64,000 nucleotides of DNA from Ancrocorticia sp047602305 (GCA_047602305.1 JASGHO010000001.1:3865598-3929597), one strand, 5' to 3'; numbered from the stretch's first letter, positions 6,909-14,948 are shown. Notes: generated from the letters alone by a model not told the origin. Made by a program: numbers and translations.

Positions 6909-7207
6909 CGAGCCGAACCGAGACGGCCTAGGCCGGTGAGCCCGGCACTGACGCCAGCGACGCACCCCACTGCTTGGCTCGCTCCGCTTCGCCGTCGGCA
7001 AGTAGGCCTTCATCGGATTCCTCGGTCCTGGAGCCTTGCTCCATTCCAAATTTTACCTTGTTCATTCCACTCTGTTCGTGTGCATGGTAAGGGAATCCAC
7101 CTTGGGATGAAACAAGAACTGGTAGGTTCGACGTGGAGACATGTTGTCCTCATTGAGGCACCCACAGATTGCTCCGGCATTGTCGCTAACAGAGAAGGGA
7201 TGCGCCG

Positions 7208-7768
7208 ATGAGTGACACCTTGCAGTTTGGGACTCGCGCCGAGTTTAGGTCTTGGTTAGAGGATAACGCGGCATCGCCTGATGGTTTCTGGCTGCTGTTC
7301 GGTAAGCGCGGTGGCCCCAAGACTCTGAAAGCTAATGAGGCTCTTGAAGAAGCATTGTGTTTTGGGTGGATAGACGGCTTGATGAAGAGCTTGGACGAAA
7401 CCTCTTACATCAAGTACTTCGCTGCAAGGCGGACGAACAGCAAGTGGTCGGACAAGAATAAAGCTCTTGTAGCAGACCTGGAAGAACGCGGTCTGATGAC
7501 CGACATGGGCAGAGCGGCGATAGCCGAAGCAAAGAAGAACGGCCAATGGGATGCCCCGAAACCGGGCGCAGTTACAGACGAACACATTGACGCTGTTGTT
7601 GAAGTCCTTGAAGGTATTGAACCAGCCCGAACCAACTTCTTGGCCATGTCCCCATCGGTGAAGAAAGCATATGCGCGCGCTTACTTCGATGCCAAGACTG
7701 ATGCGGGCAGGGCGAAGCGACTTGCCTGGATGATTGATCGACTGAACCAGAACCTCAAACCCATGTGA
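7208..7768 (+). CDS. YdeI/OmpD-associated family protein
   Basis: A 186-residue protein of the YdeI/OmdA family (PF13376 type C-terminal region). Typical features are the N-terminal TRAEFRSWLEDNAASPDGFW, the central EALCFGWIDGLMKSLDETSY and YFAARRTNSKWSDKNKALVA, and a C-terminal SPSVKKAYARAYFDAKTDAG-RAKRLAWMIDRL. GAAGGG precedes ATG 7208. Family members are small cytoplasmic proteins linked to resistance to peptides or bacteriocins in a few species, but the biochemical activity is not established. No operon partner is visible; a recombinase gene remnant lies 26 bp downstream on the other strand. Confidence 0.85.
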   Translation: MSDTLQFGTRAEFRSWLEDNAASPDGFWLLFGKRGGPKTLKANEALEEALCFGWIDGLMKSLDETSYIKYFAARRTNSKWSDKNKALVADLEERGLMTDMGRAAIAEAKKNGQWDAPKPGAVTDEHIDAVVEVLEGIEPARTNFLAMSPSVKKAYARAYFDAKTDAGRAKRLAWMIDRLNQNLKPM

Positions 7769-7794
7769 ACTGACGATCCCGAAACGCCGCAGGA

Positions 7795-7941
7795 TCACTC
7801 AGAAACCGCCCTCATTTGCTCCCGGACCGTCTGACGAGTGAAGCTGAAGCGTTTGGCCATGCCGGCGTTTACGCTCACTCCCTGCGCGCGGGCTGTTCGC
7901 ATAGTGTCCACTTGGCTCTCCGTCAGAGGTGTTCTAGCTCG
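7795..7941 (-). pseudogene. C-terminal fragment of a serine recombinase (resolvase/invertase)
   Basis: Read on the minus strand this segment gives ARTPLTESQVDTMRTARAQG, then GVSVNAGMAKRFSFTRQTVR and a stop at 7795. This is the C-terminal helix-turn-helix DNA-binding domain of a Pin/Hin/Tn3-type resolvase. A stop codon at 7942 and the absence of any catalytic domain upstream show that only the last ~48 codons survive. A second, more decayed copy lies at 12265-12360 in the same orientation. Confidence 0.75.
7827..7926 (-). repeat. Recombinase-derived direct repeat, copy A
   Basis: About 100 bp shared with 12265-12360; the first 37 bases are identical and the remainder differs by two small gaps and scattered substitutions. 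Both copies have the same orientation. Together they flank the helicase-nuclease and toxin-antitoxin genes. Confidence 0.8.
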
Positions 7942-8128
7942 TCACCGATATCGAGTTTCGCCTGATTTCACGGGGAACTCAGCCGCTTGAACCGATGCCA
8001 AATGTTCGGCTTGAGTCCAGCCGTGTCCACAGAATCAGATGTACTCGCATTCCTGCCGAGGTTTGCTTCCGCCGCTTTGTATGGCTCGGCTATGGCAACG
8101 GCGGCTCAGAAGTGCGGCAAAGGATATC

Positions 8129-10912
8129 TCACGCCTCCGCAGACGTCAGCGCTGCTCTGATCCGCTTCTCCTCGGCGCTCTCCGTGGTACGCAGCCGCAA
8201 CACTGGCAGGCCGATTCTATTCAGAACCGAATCCTTTAGCTCATCCCGTCGCAACTGTTCCGGGTTGTTTTCGTGCCAAGCGAATCCGTCCACCTCAATG
8301 GCGAGCAGTGGCAGTTTCGTGACGGCGTTGTACACGACGAAATCGATGGAGGACGTCCGCCTTACGAATGCTGCTTGCGCCTCATTCAGCGCCGTCCCGG
8401 GAGGGACGAGGTTCTTCAGATATACCTGCGATTTCGCGCGCAGATGAGCGTACTGCTGCTCGGTGAGGATGTCGCTGAGCAGTACTCTGATGATCTCCTC
8501 CGACTTGTATTTAGCGTTGCCGTTGAGTCGAGCGGCTAGCGGAGCGAGCTGTGCGTCGTAGTCCCGGTAGAGCAGGTCGAACACCGACACGACGGTGCTC
8601 GGCTCAATCACCTTATCTGGATACTGGTACCCGATGTAGCCAATGAGATCTCGCACGTAACGGCTCTTTGGTAAGCGCTCGAAGTTCGTGACAAGCACGA
8701 AGGCATCGACGGCGCGAGAGACGGCCACGTTGATGAGCTTCGGATCGTCGACAAACTGGAGCCCCCGCACACCCTGCCAGGTCTCCGATAGTACCGTCGT
8801 GAGCACCACCATCTTCTTGTCTCGGCCCTGCAACTTGTGCACTGTATCGATGGTGTCGATCTGATCGCTGAGTTGGGCCTCAGCCTTGATCGCCTGCTGC
8901 CGGTAGGGAGCGGCTAGCGCGATGTCATCCGGCCCAATGCCCGGAGGCGCCCCAGGGAGGACCTCCTCCAGGACGATGTCAAGTTCGCGCTGATTCGACT
9001 TCCCTCCTCCGCGATGCTGTCGCATGTGGTTGCCTCGCGGCGTTGGGTGCACCCGCAGGGCTGGGATGAACCGATCTTCAGCGCTTGTATAGGGAATCAG
9101 TTCGCCGTCATAGAAGGCTCGATTGCAGAAGCCGATGATTGCGGGATGACAGCGGTAGTGCTCGCGCAGCAACGTACGGGGTACAGCCTGCCCGTAGAGC
9201 AGCTGCACTGAGGAAAGGATGCTCTGCTCGCCGTAGTCGTACGGCGGCATCGGCGCGGATGGAATGTCCGGGGGCAGCTTGCTGATCTGGGGCAGCTGTT
9301 TGCGATCGCCGACGATCACGAGGTTCCTACACACCGACATCGCCAGTCCCGCACTCAGCAGATCGACCTGTGATGCCTCATCGATGATCAGATAGTCAAA
9401 AAGATAGTCGCGCGGAACGTTGGAGCGCAGCGAATGGCACGTGCTGAGCGCCACCGGATAGTCGCGCACGAAGGAACGGAACAAGCGCTGTTTCCACAGC
9501 TTTCCCGAGTCGTATGTGTGGTCCCGCTGTTCACTGAACCTCGATGCGACCGCTGCAGCGAACGTTTCCTGAGAGAGGCGCTGCCGTTCCACGGCCAGTT
9601 CGTTGAAGCGGGCATCGGCGAGTTCGCGATCTAGCTCCGCAATCCGCTCCTGCAACTCCGCGATTCGGCGTCGGTAGTAGGCAGATTGCAGTGCGAGCAC
9701 GACCTCAACATCACGGATGTCGATATCCTGTGTCCGGCCGTATCTGAAGAACTTCCGGATCCGGCCGAGCAGGCCAGGTTTAGCGTCAAATTCGGCTTCC
9801 ACTGCGGCTTCTGCAAGAAACGCAAGGATTCGCGATGGGTCCCGGCGTAGCAGAGGCAGTCGGTCAATGTTGACAGATGCTTCACGATTGCGGTGCCGCT
9901 CGAAGTGCTCCTGCTCCAGTGTGAATTCCGCGAGCAATGCATTGGCCTCGGCCCGCTCGCGATCTGCCGCCTGCAGTCGCCGGATGTGTCCGTCGAGTTG
10001 TGCGATCCGGTCAGGATCTGGTGCGGGAGGAGCCAGCTCCGTGAACGTGGCGGCCACGTGGTTTCGCGCATCCTGTCGAGAGAAGAAAGCCTTTCGCTTC
10101 TCTTGGTTCCCGAGGCTCGCAACGATATGGCCGACCCCGCGTTTTTCGAGCTTATCGGCGACGTTCTCGACGGCGGCGTTGCTCAGCGACACCACGGCGA
10201 TACTACCCAGGTCACTGACAACGATGTTCGCGATCAGGTTCAGGATCGTCTCGGTTTTCCCCGTTCCCGGCGGACCTTCGATGATCGAAATCCTGTGCGT
10301 CAGCGCCTGTTCGACTGCCTCCTGTTGGCTAATGTTGCCTTCGAAGGGGAACACCCGCAGCGTGGGTGCCTTGTGCGGACCTGGCAGCGAAGCGGACAAG
10401 TACAGGGCCAGAGCGCTTTCCGGGTGCACGAAATCGAATGATTGATAAGGGCGCACGATCGGGTCGTCTTTGGGATCTTTCTCCTGGATGATCTCATGGA
10501 AATAACGCATCACGGCATCCGATTGTGGTGAGGATATCCTTGCGTCGGGAACGATTCTGACTTGGTCTGCTGGATACCAATATGACTTCTCGTTACCCGA
10601 TCGATCGGTTCGGAGTAGTTTACGAATGGGGCCTTCTTGGCCGGAGAACTCGACCATTTCCACACCCGATTCCCGCCAGGTCTCATCTCGAACCGATAGA
10701 TGGTGCTGCGGAGGAATTGGCACCGGTGTCCCCGGTGTGCAGACCATCGCTTTGTCGGCCCTATAGAAGTATGCCTTGCCGACATCCCTTGCGTAGATGA
10801 TGGTGACCCCCGAATCGTTGACGATGAACGATTCGATATCGGCGGTGTGATCCCGCCAGCCTGACACTTCGTCGCTTCTGATCAGAACGAGTGTCTGTCG
10901 TGGATCGAGCAT
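8129..10912 (-). CDS. SF1 (DNA2/NAM7-like) helicase fused to C-terminal DUF2726 nuclease-like domain
   Basis: A 927-residue Superfamily 1 helicase. Motif I is EGPPGTGKTETILNLIANI (near residue 215), motif II is LIIDEASQVDLLS, motif III VGDRKQLPQI, then LREHYRCHPAIIGFCNRAFY, the motif V region DTIDTVHKLQGRDKKMVVLT and VAVSRAVDAFVLVT. A coiled-coil-like insert lies between motifs I and II. The last ~110 residues match DUF2726, a PD-(D/E)XK-like fold, with SIDFVVYN and LLAIEVDGFAWHE. ATG 10912 is preferred over the longer frame (10984) because GGAGG stands 10 nt before it. Helicase-nuclease fusions of this kind often act in DNA repair or phage defence. Here the gene stands between recombinase-derived repeats next to a toxin-antitoxin pair, which favours defence, but that is inference. 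Confidence 0.85.
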   Translation of the reverse strand: MLDPRQTLVLIRSDEVSGWRDHTADIESFIVNDSGVTIIYARDVGKAYFYRADKAMVCTPGTPVPIPPQHHLSVRDETWRESGVEMVEFSGQEGPIRKLLRTDRSGNEKSYWYPADQVRIVPDARISSPQSDAVMRYFHEIIQEKDPKDDPIVRPYQSFDFVHPESALALYLSASLPGPHKAPTLRVFPFEGNISQQEAVEQALTHRISIIEGPPGTGKTETILNLIANIVVSDLGSIAVVSLSNAAVENVADKLEKRGVGHIVASLGNQEKRKAFFSRQDARNHVAATFTELAPPAPDPDRIAQLDGHIRRLQAADRERAEANALLAEFTLEQEHFERHRNREASVNIDRLPLLRRDPSRILAFLAEAAVEAEFDAKPGLLGRIRKFFRYGRTQDIDIRDVEVVLALQSAYYRRRIAELQERIAELDRELADARFNELAVERQRLSQETFAAAVASRFSEQRDHTYDSGKLWKQRLFRSFVRDYPVALSTCHSLRSNVPRDYLFDYLIIDEASQVDLLSAGLAMSVCRNLVIVGDRKQLPQISKLPPDIPSAPMPPYDYGEQSILSSVQLLYGQAVPRTLLREHYRCHPAIIGFCNRAFYDGELIPYTSAEDRFIPALRVHPTPRGNHMRQHRGGGKSNQRELDIVLEEVLPGAPPGIGPDDIALAAPYRQQAIKAEAQLSDQIDTIDTVHKLQGRDKKMVVLTTVLSETWQGVRGLQFVDDPKLINVAVSRAVDAFVLVTNFERLPKSRYVRDLIGYIGYQYPDKVIEPSTVVSVFDLLYRDYDAQLAPLAARLNGNAKYKSEEIIRVLLSDILTEQQYAHLRAKSQVYLKNLVPPGTALNEAQAAFVRRTSSIDFVVYNAVTKLPLLAIEVDGFAWHENNPEQLRRDELKDSVLNRIGLPVLRLRTTESAEEKRIRAALTSAEA

Positions 10913-10985
10913 GCTGGCACCTCCCCGTACCGATGATCTCCACTTCCGCAGATTGAGATGACTGTCGGTGTTGAACGGATGCAAC

Positions 10986-11016
10986 GTCAGTCAAGCAGAC
11001 AAGATCTTTGACTGAC
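10986..11016. promoter_or_regulatory. Perfect inverted repeat upstream of helicase gene
   Basis: GTCAGTCAA (10986-10994) and TTGACTGAC (11008-11016) are perfectly complementary 9-base arms around a 13-base spacer, about 75 bp upstream of the helicase-nuclease start. The position suits an operator for an unidentified regulator; a terminator is less likely because there is no T run. The rest of 11017-11235 shows nothing further. Confidence 0.45.
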
Positions 11017-11235
11017 TGTACCCGCCCTGACCTCTTTTCACGAGAAGAACGCCTGGGCCTAGCCACACGGACATCCGCCTTTACGATCACGCCGACCCAA
11101 CGTCCAGACCCGCTCTATGCGATGACAGGTGCGGAGACCGGCCCCAGAGATTGAGGTGGGCGTGAAGCGTCACTGAGATACTTGGGGCGGCGACGAACGC
11201 CGCGCTGCGACCAAGAACTCGCCAGACTGCTGGCG

Positions 11236-11808
11236 TTACTCGGCCAGGTGTGGCCGAAGGCGTTCGGCGAACTGCGGTGCTCCCGCGCGTGCGATCAAGT
11301 CAGCAAGTTCTGTCGCAGTGGTGGGTGGATTCTTCTTCGCGTCTGCGGCGCGGGTGAATGACTCGACGACGGCCTGTCGACGCACAGACAAGAGTTTGCT
11401 GAGGAAGGTGTCGGAGGTCATTACCTGCACTCCGGCCTCAGCGAGGGCCGGGGCTTGGAAATCTTTGAGGTTGCGGGTCAGGAGCGTATCGACATCGCCA
11501 TAGATGCACGCGGCGGCGTGCAGACGGTCGCCGGGATCGGTTGACAGGTCATCGGATGCTTTGCCTTGGTACAGACGCCCGTCGATCCTGTATCTACCGA
11601 AGTGAGCGCGCACGGCATCGGTCACCGAGCGCGCAGACTCTGGCGTGCGGACGCCTTCGCGGACGATGACTTCCTCCCACTCGTCCAGTAACTCGTCTGT
11701 CCAGACCCAGGTGAAAAGAAAGTCTTCCGACATCGTCAGTAGCACGTCCATGATGGTGAACGGGAACAGCTCGTTTGTGTCGATGAAGACCCGTTGCAAC
11801 CGGGGCAA
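11236..11808 (-). CDS. PIN-domain toxin of a type II toxin-antitoxin pair
   Basis: A 190-residue protein with an N-terminal PIN ribonuclease domain: FIDTNELFPF carries the first acidic residue, DELLDEWEEVI the second, and the DPGDRLHAAACIYGDVDTLLTRNLKDF block the remaining Asp residues that bind Mg2+. The C-terminal ~60 residues (FTRAADAKKNPPTTATELADLI) are an extension seen in PIN-family proteins paired with excisionase-like antitoxins. TTG 11808 is the start, with GGGGAG 6 nt upstream inside the end of the antitoxin gene; only 3 nt separate the two genes, so translation is probably coupled. PIN toxins cleave tRNA, rRNA or mRNA; the target here cannot be told. Confidence 0.85.
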   Translation of the reverse strand: MPRLQRVFIDTNELFPFTIMDVLLTMSEDFLFTWVWTDELLDEWEEVIVREGVRTPESARSVTDAVRAHFGRYRIDGRLYQGKASDDLSTDPGDRLHAAACIYGDVDTLLTRNLKDFQAPALAEAGVQVMTSDTFLSKLLSVRRQAVVESFTRAADAKKNPPTTATELADLIARAGAPQFAERLRPHLAE

Positions 11809-11811
11809 AGG

Positions 11812-12192
11812 TTACTCCCCGAGCGCGGCGCGAATTGCGTCGCCTCCAGCCCGGCGTTGCTCGCGCTCAGAGGCGACCTCCAGTACATCCTCCACACGGA
11901 TGCGGCGGTGGCGGCTGCCCGGCAGGCGACGGAAGGCGAGCACGCCGTCTTCACAGAGACGATCCACGAACTGCCGAGTCACGCCCATGAGCTTAGCCGC
12001 CTGGGTAGGGGTGACTTCATCGTCGGCACGCAAAACCACAACCCGCGCTCCGTGGGCGACGGCATCAAGCATTGACCGCACCGCCAACTCAACCGGAGAG
12101 TTGCCGTCCAGCCGCTCCGCGAGGCTCTTGGCGTCGGAGCGCACGGCAGGGTCAACCGGATCGAGGGTGGCAGCGAGTGTGTGTGTTGTCAT
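11812..12192 (-). CDS. Excisionase/MerR-like HTH antitoxin
   Basis: A 126-residue cognate antitoxin for the downstream PIN toxin. Residues about 60-105 form a winged helix-turn-helix of the excisionase/MerR type: EVTPTQAAKLMGVTRQFVDR, then LCEDGVLAFRRLPGSRHRRI. The N-terminal half probably holds dimerisation or toxin contacts. ATG 12192 lies 6 nt after a -10 element, so the mRNA is predicted to be leaderless. A palindrome just upstream of the -35 box suggests autoregulation. Gene order antitoxin then toxin and the near overlap are typical for type II systems. Confidence 0.85.
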   Translation of the reverse strand: MTTHTLAATLDPVDPAVRSDAKSLAERLDGNSPVELAVRSMLDAVAHGARVVVLRADDEVTPTQAAKLMGVTRQFVDRLCEDGVLAFRRLPGSRHRRIRVEDVLEVASEREQRRAGGDAIRAALGE

Positions 12193-12198
12193 GGCATC

Positions 12199-12242
12199 AT
12201 TCTATCTCTAACTGCAATAATGACAACCGATATTACTATCGG
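12199..12242 (-). promoter_or_regulatory. Leaderless TA promoter with palindromic operator
   Basis: On the minus strand, TTGTCA (12221-12226) and TAGAAT (12199-12204) form -35 and -10 boxes with 16-bp spacing; the expected transcription start coincides with the antitoxin ATG at 12192. CCGATA-TTAC-TATCGG (12227-12242), a perfect 6-base inverted repeat, abuts the -35 box. Autorepression by the HTH antitoxin is inferred. Confidence 0.6.
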
Positions 12243-12264
12243 CGCCACTGCGCGTTCTTCCCGC

Positions 12265-12360
12265 CCGTCTGACGAGTGAAGCTGAAGCGTTTGGCCATGC
12301 CGTTCGCACTCACGCCCTGCGCGGGGCTGTTCGCATAGCGTCCACTTCGCTGCCGGTCAG
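12265..12360 (-). pseudogene. Decayed serine recombinase C-terminus, repeat copy B
   Basis: Second copy of the recombinase HTH segment found at 7827-7926, same orientation, identical over the first 37 bases. A 3-bp gap and a single-base deletion break the frame, so LTGSEVDAMRTA and GMAKRFSFTRQT now fall in different frames. The remaining gene-free sequence to 12533 shows no recognisable gene. Confidence 0.72.
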
Positions 12361-12533
12361 CCGGGGTCACGACCCGAGGTGCGAGAGCAGTGGGAGGCGC
12401 ACGTGGCCTCCGTCGCGCTGCACCGCTACCACTATGACACCAGTGGCTCGTCACCGCTGGGCGATGCCGAGAATGTGGTGACGGCCAGGCGGGGGCGCGT
12501 ATCGCGTGGTAGTGGCAGGTTGTGTCATTCTGG

Positions 12534-13103
12534 CTATTGGTGTGGCAGGTGTCGATCTGCCCAGCTCAATGCTGCGCGGAGAGTGACGAGGCCGTATTGC
12601 AGCGTGGCGAGTTGGTATTGGGCCACGTCTTCGAGTCCCTTTGGTACCGCTCGCGAGCCAGCCTGTGCCTCTAGTTGCTCAAGCTGGGTCAATTCGCGGC
12701 GGATATGGTTCCGTATGTGGTGGGCAATCTGTGCTCGCTCCTGTGGCTCAACAAGGCCGAGGAAGTAGGACCGGGCGAGCAGTGAGGTCTCAAGGTTGCC
12801 GCCTGGACTGTCGTCAAGCATCCAACGGTGGAACTCATCGCGCCCGGTACCGGTGATTGCGTACACCTTCTTGCCGCGAGGTCCACCCTCGGACTCTATG
12901 TGGATGTACTCATCTGCCAGTAGCCGGTCCAGCGCGCGTTTGATGCTGCCGGTGCTCGAACTGTAGAAGAGGGAGACGCCGGACTCGAAGTTCTTCGTCA
13001 ACTCGTAGAGGCTCTGTGGCCACAGCATGAGGAGTCCGAGAATGACATGCATCATGCCGTCGAGTCTAGCACTCGACAAGTGTCTAGTATGTCTGTTAGA
13101 CAT
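12534..13103 (-). CDS. PadR-family transcriptional regulator
   Basis: A PadR-type repressor. The winged helix is visible in MHVILGLLMLWPQSLYELTK, SIKRALDRLLADEYIHIESE and GKKVYAITGTGRDEFHRWML; the C-terminal helical region (LARSYFLGLVEPQERAQIAH) is typical of subfamily 1. The frame opens at 13103 (189 residues), but family members usually begin close to the first helix, so the ATG pair near 13055 (MMHVILGL) may be the true start; no clear ribosome binding site discriminates. It is divergent from the serine hydrolase at 13133, with a palindromic site between them (13089-13107), so it probably controls both genes. PadR proteins often sense phenolic compounds or drugs. Confidence 0.88.
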   Translation of the reverse strand: MSNRHTRHLSSARLDGMMHVILGLLMLWPQSLYELTKNFESGVSLFYSSSTGSIKRALDRLLADEYIHIESEGGPRGKKVYAITGTGRDEFHRWMLDDSPGGNLETSLLARSYFLGLVEPQERAQIAHHIRNHIRRELTQLEQLEAQAGSRAVPKGLEDVAQYQLATLQYGLVTLRAALSWADRHLPHQ

Positions 13104-13107
13104 GTCT
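13089..13107. promoter_or_regulatory. Palindromic PadR-type operator
   Basis: ATGTCT-GTT-AGACAT is a perfect 15-bp inverted repeat (13089-13103), and its right arm continues into a second palindrome AGACATGTCT (13098-13107). It lies between the divergent padR and serine hydrolase genes, overlapping the annotated first codon of padR. PadR boxes commonly contain ATGT/ACAT half-sites. Confidence 0.65.
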
Positions 13108-13132
13108 ATGAGATATATTAGGGAGGCTTGTT

Positions 13133-14206
13133 ATGACCACCGATATTGCGATCCGTAAGAACGTGGATCGGCTGCACCGAATCAGGAGTACCAGGTATCC
13201 GGAGACGCCTATCGCCCTTGTCTCCGGCCCGAGAGTCGAGTTGTCGGTGGGCGATCCAGATCAGCCGTTCTGGATCGCGAGCGTGGACAAGGTGTTCATC
13301 GCAACCCTTATCGCCCAGTTGTTTGATGAGGGCCACTGCTCCCCGGATTCGAGGATCGGTGATGTCCTTCCTGCCGCAGAGGTTGCTTTGCTCCCGACCG
13401 TTGATGGCGTTGATGCCGGGCGCGATATCACTGTCCAGCACTTGCTATCGCACACAGCAGGACTGCCCGACATCATGCTCCCGCCGCGCGGCCACCATTC
13501 GGCATGCTCAATCAAACAGATACAGGCAGCACCCGAGCGCGTATGGACAACCCCGGAAATGCTGAGCCAGGTTGAGCACCTCCCTGCCATTGCGCGACCC
13601 GGCGAAAGCTTCCTCTATGGTGACACCGCCTACTTGCTCCTCATCCGAACCCTCGAAGAAGCACGTGGACAGCGTTTCGGTGAGCAGCTGCGCGACCGGA
13701 TCTTTGAACTGTCCGGGATGACCACCTCCGCGGAGTGGGCGAGCAGCGATGCCGAATCGCTTCAACCACTCGCCCAGAAACTCGCACCCTTCTGGCTGGA
13801 CAAGACAGTACGAGGCAACCCGCAAGACTTCGCACCGAATCTCACCTGGCGCAGCGGCATCGGCGGTGTCTCCACCGCGAACGACCTCGTCCGCTTCCAG
13901 CAGACACTCCACACCGGCAATCTCTGCGATCTGAAGTGGCTTGAGCTGATGAGCACACCGCGCAACCGCCTCCGACCGGGCATCCACTATGGAACTGGGA
14001 TGGTCACGCTCCGATTTGGAGGATTCTCCCCTTGGATGCACAGATACCCACAACCCATCGGTGGCCTCGGCTACACCGCAATACACATGTTCTACTACCC
14101 ACAACAGCGCACCCACCTCATTCTCAACTTCCACGCACATGCGAGAATGCGAAAGAGCTTCATGGCCCATATACGCCTCGCACAACTCATCAAAGATCAC
14201 GGATAA
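13133..14206 (+). CDS. Serine hydrolase, beta-lactamase (class C/PBP-like) family
   Basis: A 357-residue cytoplasm-type (no signal peptide) member of the beta-lactamase/penicillin-binding serine hydrolase fold (PF00144). The nucleophile motif SxxK is SVDK in IASVDKVFIATLI near residue 50; LLSHTAGLPD is the conserved following segment; YGDTAYLLL supplies the Tyr of the YxN motif (here YGD); HYGTGM near the C-terminus corresponds to the KTG/HxG motif. GGAGG precedes ATG 13133 by 6 nt. Family members act as esterases, peptidases or lactamases. The divergent PadR gene and shared operator suggest induction by a small molecule that this enzyme may hydrolyse, but substrate is unknown. Confidence 0.85.
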   Translation: MTTDIAIRKNVDRLHRIRSTRYPETPIALVSGPRVELSVGDPDQPFWIASVDKVFIATLIAQLFDEGHCSPDSRIGDVLPAAEVALLPTVDGVDAGRDITVQHLLSHTAGLPDIMLPPRGHHSACSIKQIQAAPERVWTTPEMLSQVEHLPAIARPGESFLYGDTAYLLLIRTLEEARGQRFGEQLRDRIFELSGMTTSAEWASSDAESLQPLAQKLAPFWLDKTVRGNPQDFAPNLTWRSGIGGVSTANDLVRFQQTLHTGNLCDLKWLELMSTPRNRLRPGIHYGTGMVTLRFGGFSPWMHRYPQPIGGLGYTAIHMFYYPQQRTHLILNFHAHARMRKSFMAHIRLAQLIKDHG

Positions 14207-14252
14207 CGATGCCGTGGCGCGGGCTGTTCGCACACGTTGTTATCATTGCCGT

Positions 14253-14948
14253 ATGACAGCCGCTGACTCCTTCGATATAGCGAAGGCGACTCTACCCATC
14301 GGGGCATGGCGTGCACTTGAGAAGGCACATCAGGCAATAGCCTCGGATGGTCTTCCTTGCGGGGCGGCTTTGGTTGATGACGAAGGACTCATTGTCGCTG
14401 ACGGACGCTGTTCCGCATTCGATCTCCAAGAGGGCGGCACCGAGTTCCTGGGCACCACGCCCCTTGGCCATGCTGAGATGAACGTGTTGGCACGAGTTCC
14501 CACCGCGCGTGACCTCAGCAACGATACATTGTGGAGCACCCAGCAGCCGTGCGCGATGTGTACTGCGGCCCTTGACTTCGTTGGGGTTGGGACAGTTCGC
14601 TACCTAGCTGCAGATCCGGCTTTCCAGGGCACGTCTGATCCGAACGCTGGCCAGATCGTTGATCCGACGGTGTCGGAGCCGAATTTGGAGCCGTGGGCTA
14701 TCTTTGGCAACGCCCTATTCCTGCAAGGATCGTTGAACCGCTACGGTACCGATGGTGGCGCCGTCGTGCGGAACCTTAAAGCAGAGCCCGAAACTGCTGA
14801 TCTTGCCATCTCACTGTGGTCAGAAAATGCCTTCGCAGGTCCCGAGTTGCAACCTTTGGCCAAGGCCGTCTGGCCACGGGTGATCACCGCTGTCCAAAGT
14901 CGCCGTTGCCGGCTGGAACACGATCTGAGTGGTGTTCAGGGAGTCTGA
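14253..14948 (+). CDS. Nucleoside/cytidine deaminase-like protein
   Basis: A 231-residue zinc-dependent deaminase (PF00383 superfamily). The zinc site is complete: PLGHAEMNVL gives the HAE motif with the catalytic Glu, and QQPCAMCTAALDF gives PCxxC. After the ~130-residue catalytic core the protein has a C-terminal helical extension of about 90 residues, which is longer than in tRNA adenosine or guanine deaminases. ATG 14253 is chosen because the domain begins soon after it; the open frame upstream to 13989 overlaps the serine hydrolase gene. No ribosome binding site is strong. A short 16-base match to the recombinase remnants lies just upstream (14216-14231). The exact base or nucleoside substrate cannot be inferred. 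Confidence 0.85.
   Translation: MTAADSFDIAKATLPIGAWRALEKAHQAIASDGLPCGAALVDDEGLIVADGRCSAFDLQEGGTEFLGTTPLGHAEMNVLARVPTARDLSNDTLWSTQQPCAMCTAALDFVGVGTVRYLAADPAFQGTSDPNAGQIVDPTVSEPNLEPWAIFGNALFLQGSLNRYGTDGGAVVRNLKAEPETADLAISLWSENAFAGPELQPLAKAVWPRVITAVQSRRCRLEHDLSGVQGV

Noticed and set aside
12379..12768. A 129-codon plus-strand frame overlapping padR
   Set aside because: Opposite to the padR coding sequence and with no family resemblance.
13989..14252. Upstream extension of the deaminase frame
   Set aside because: It overlaps the serine hydrolase gene and has no deaminase-like sequence.
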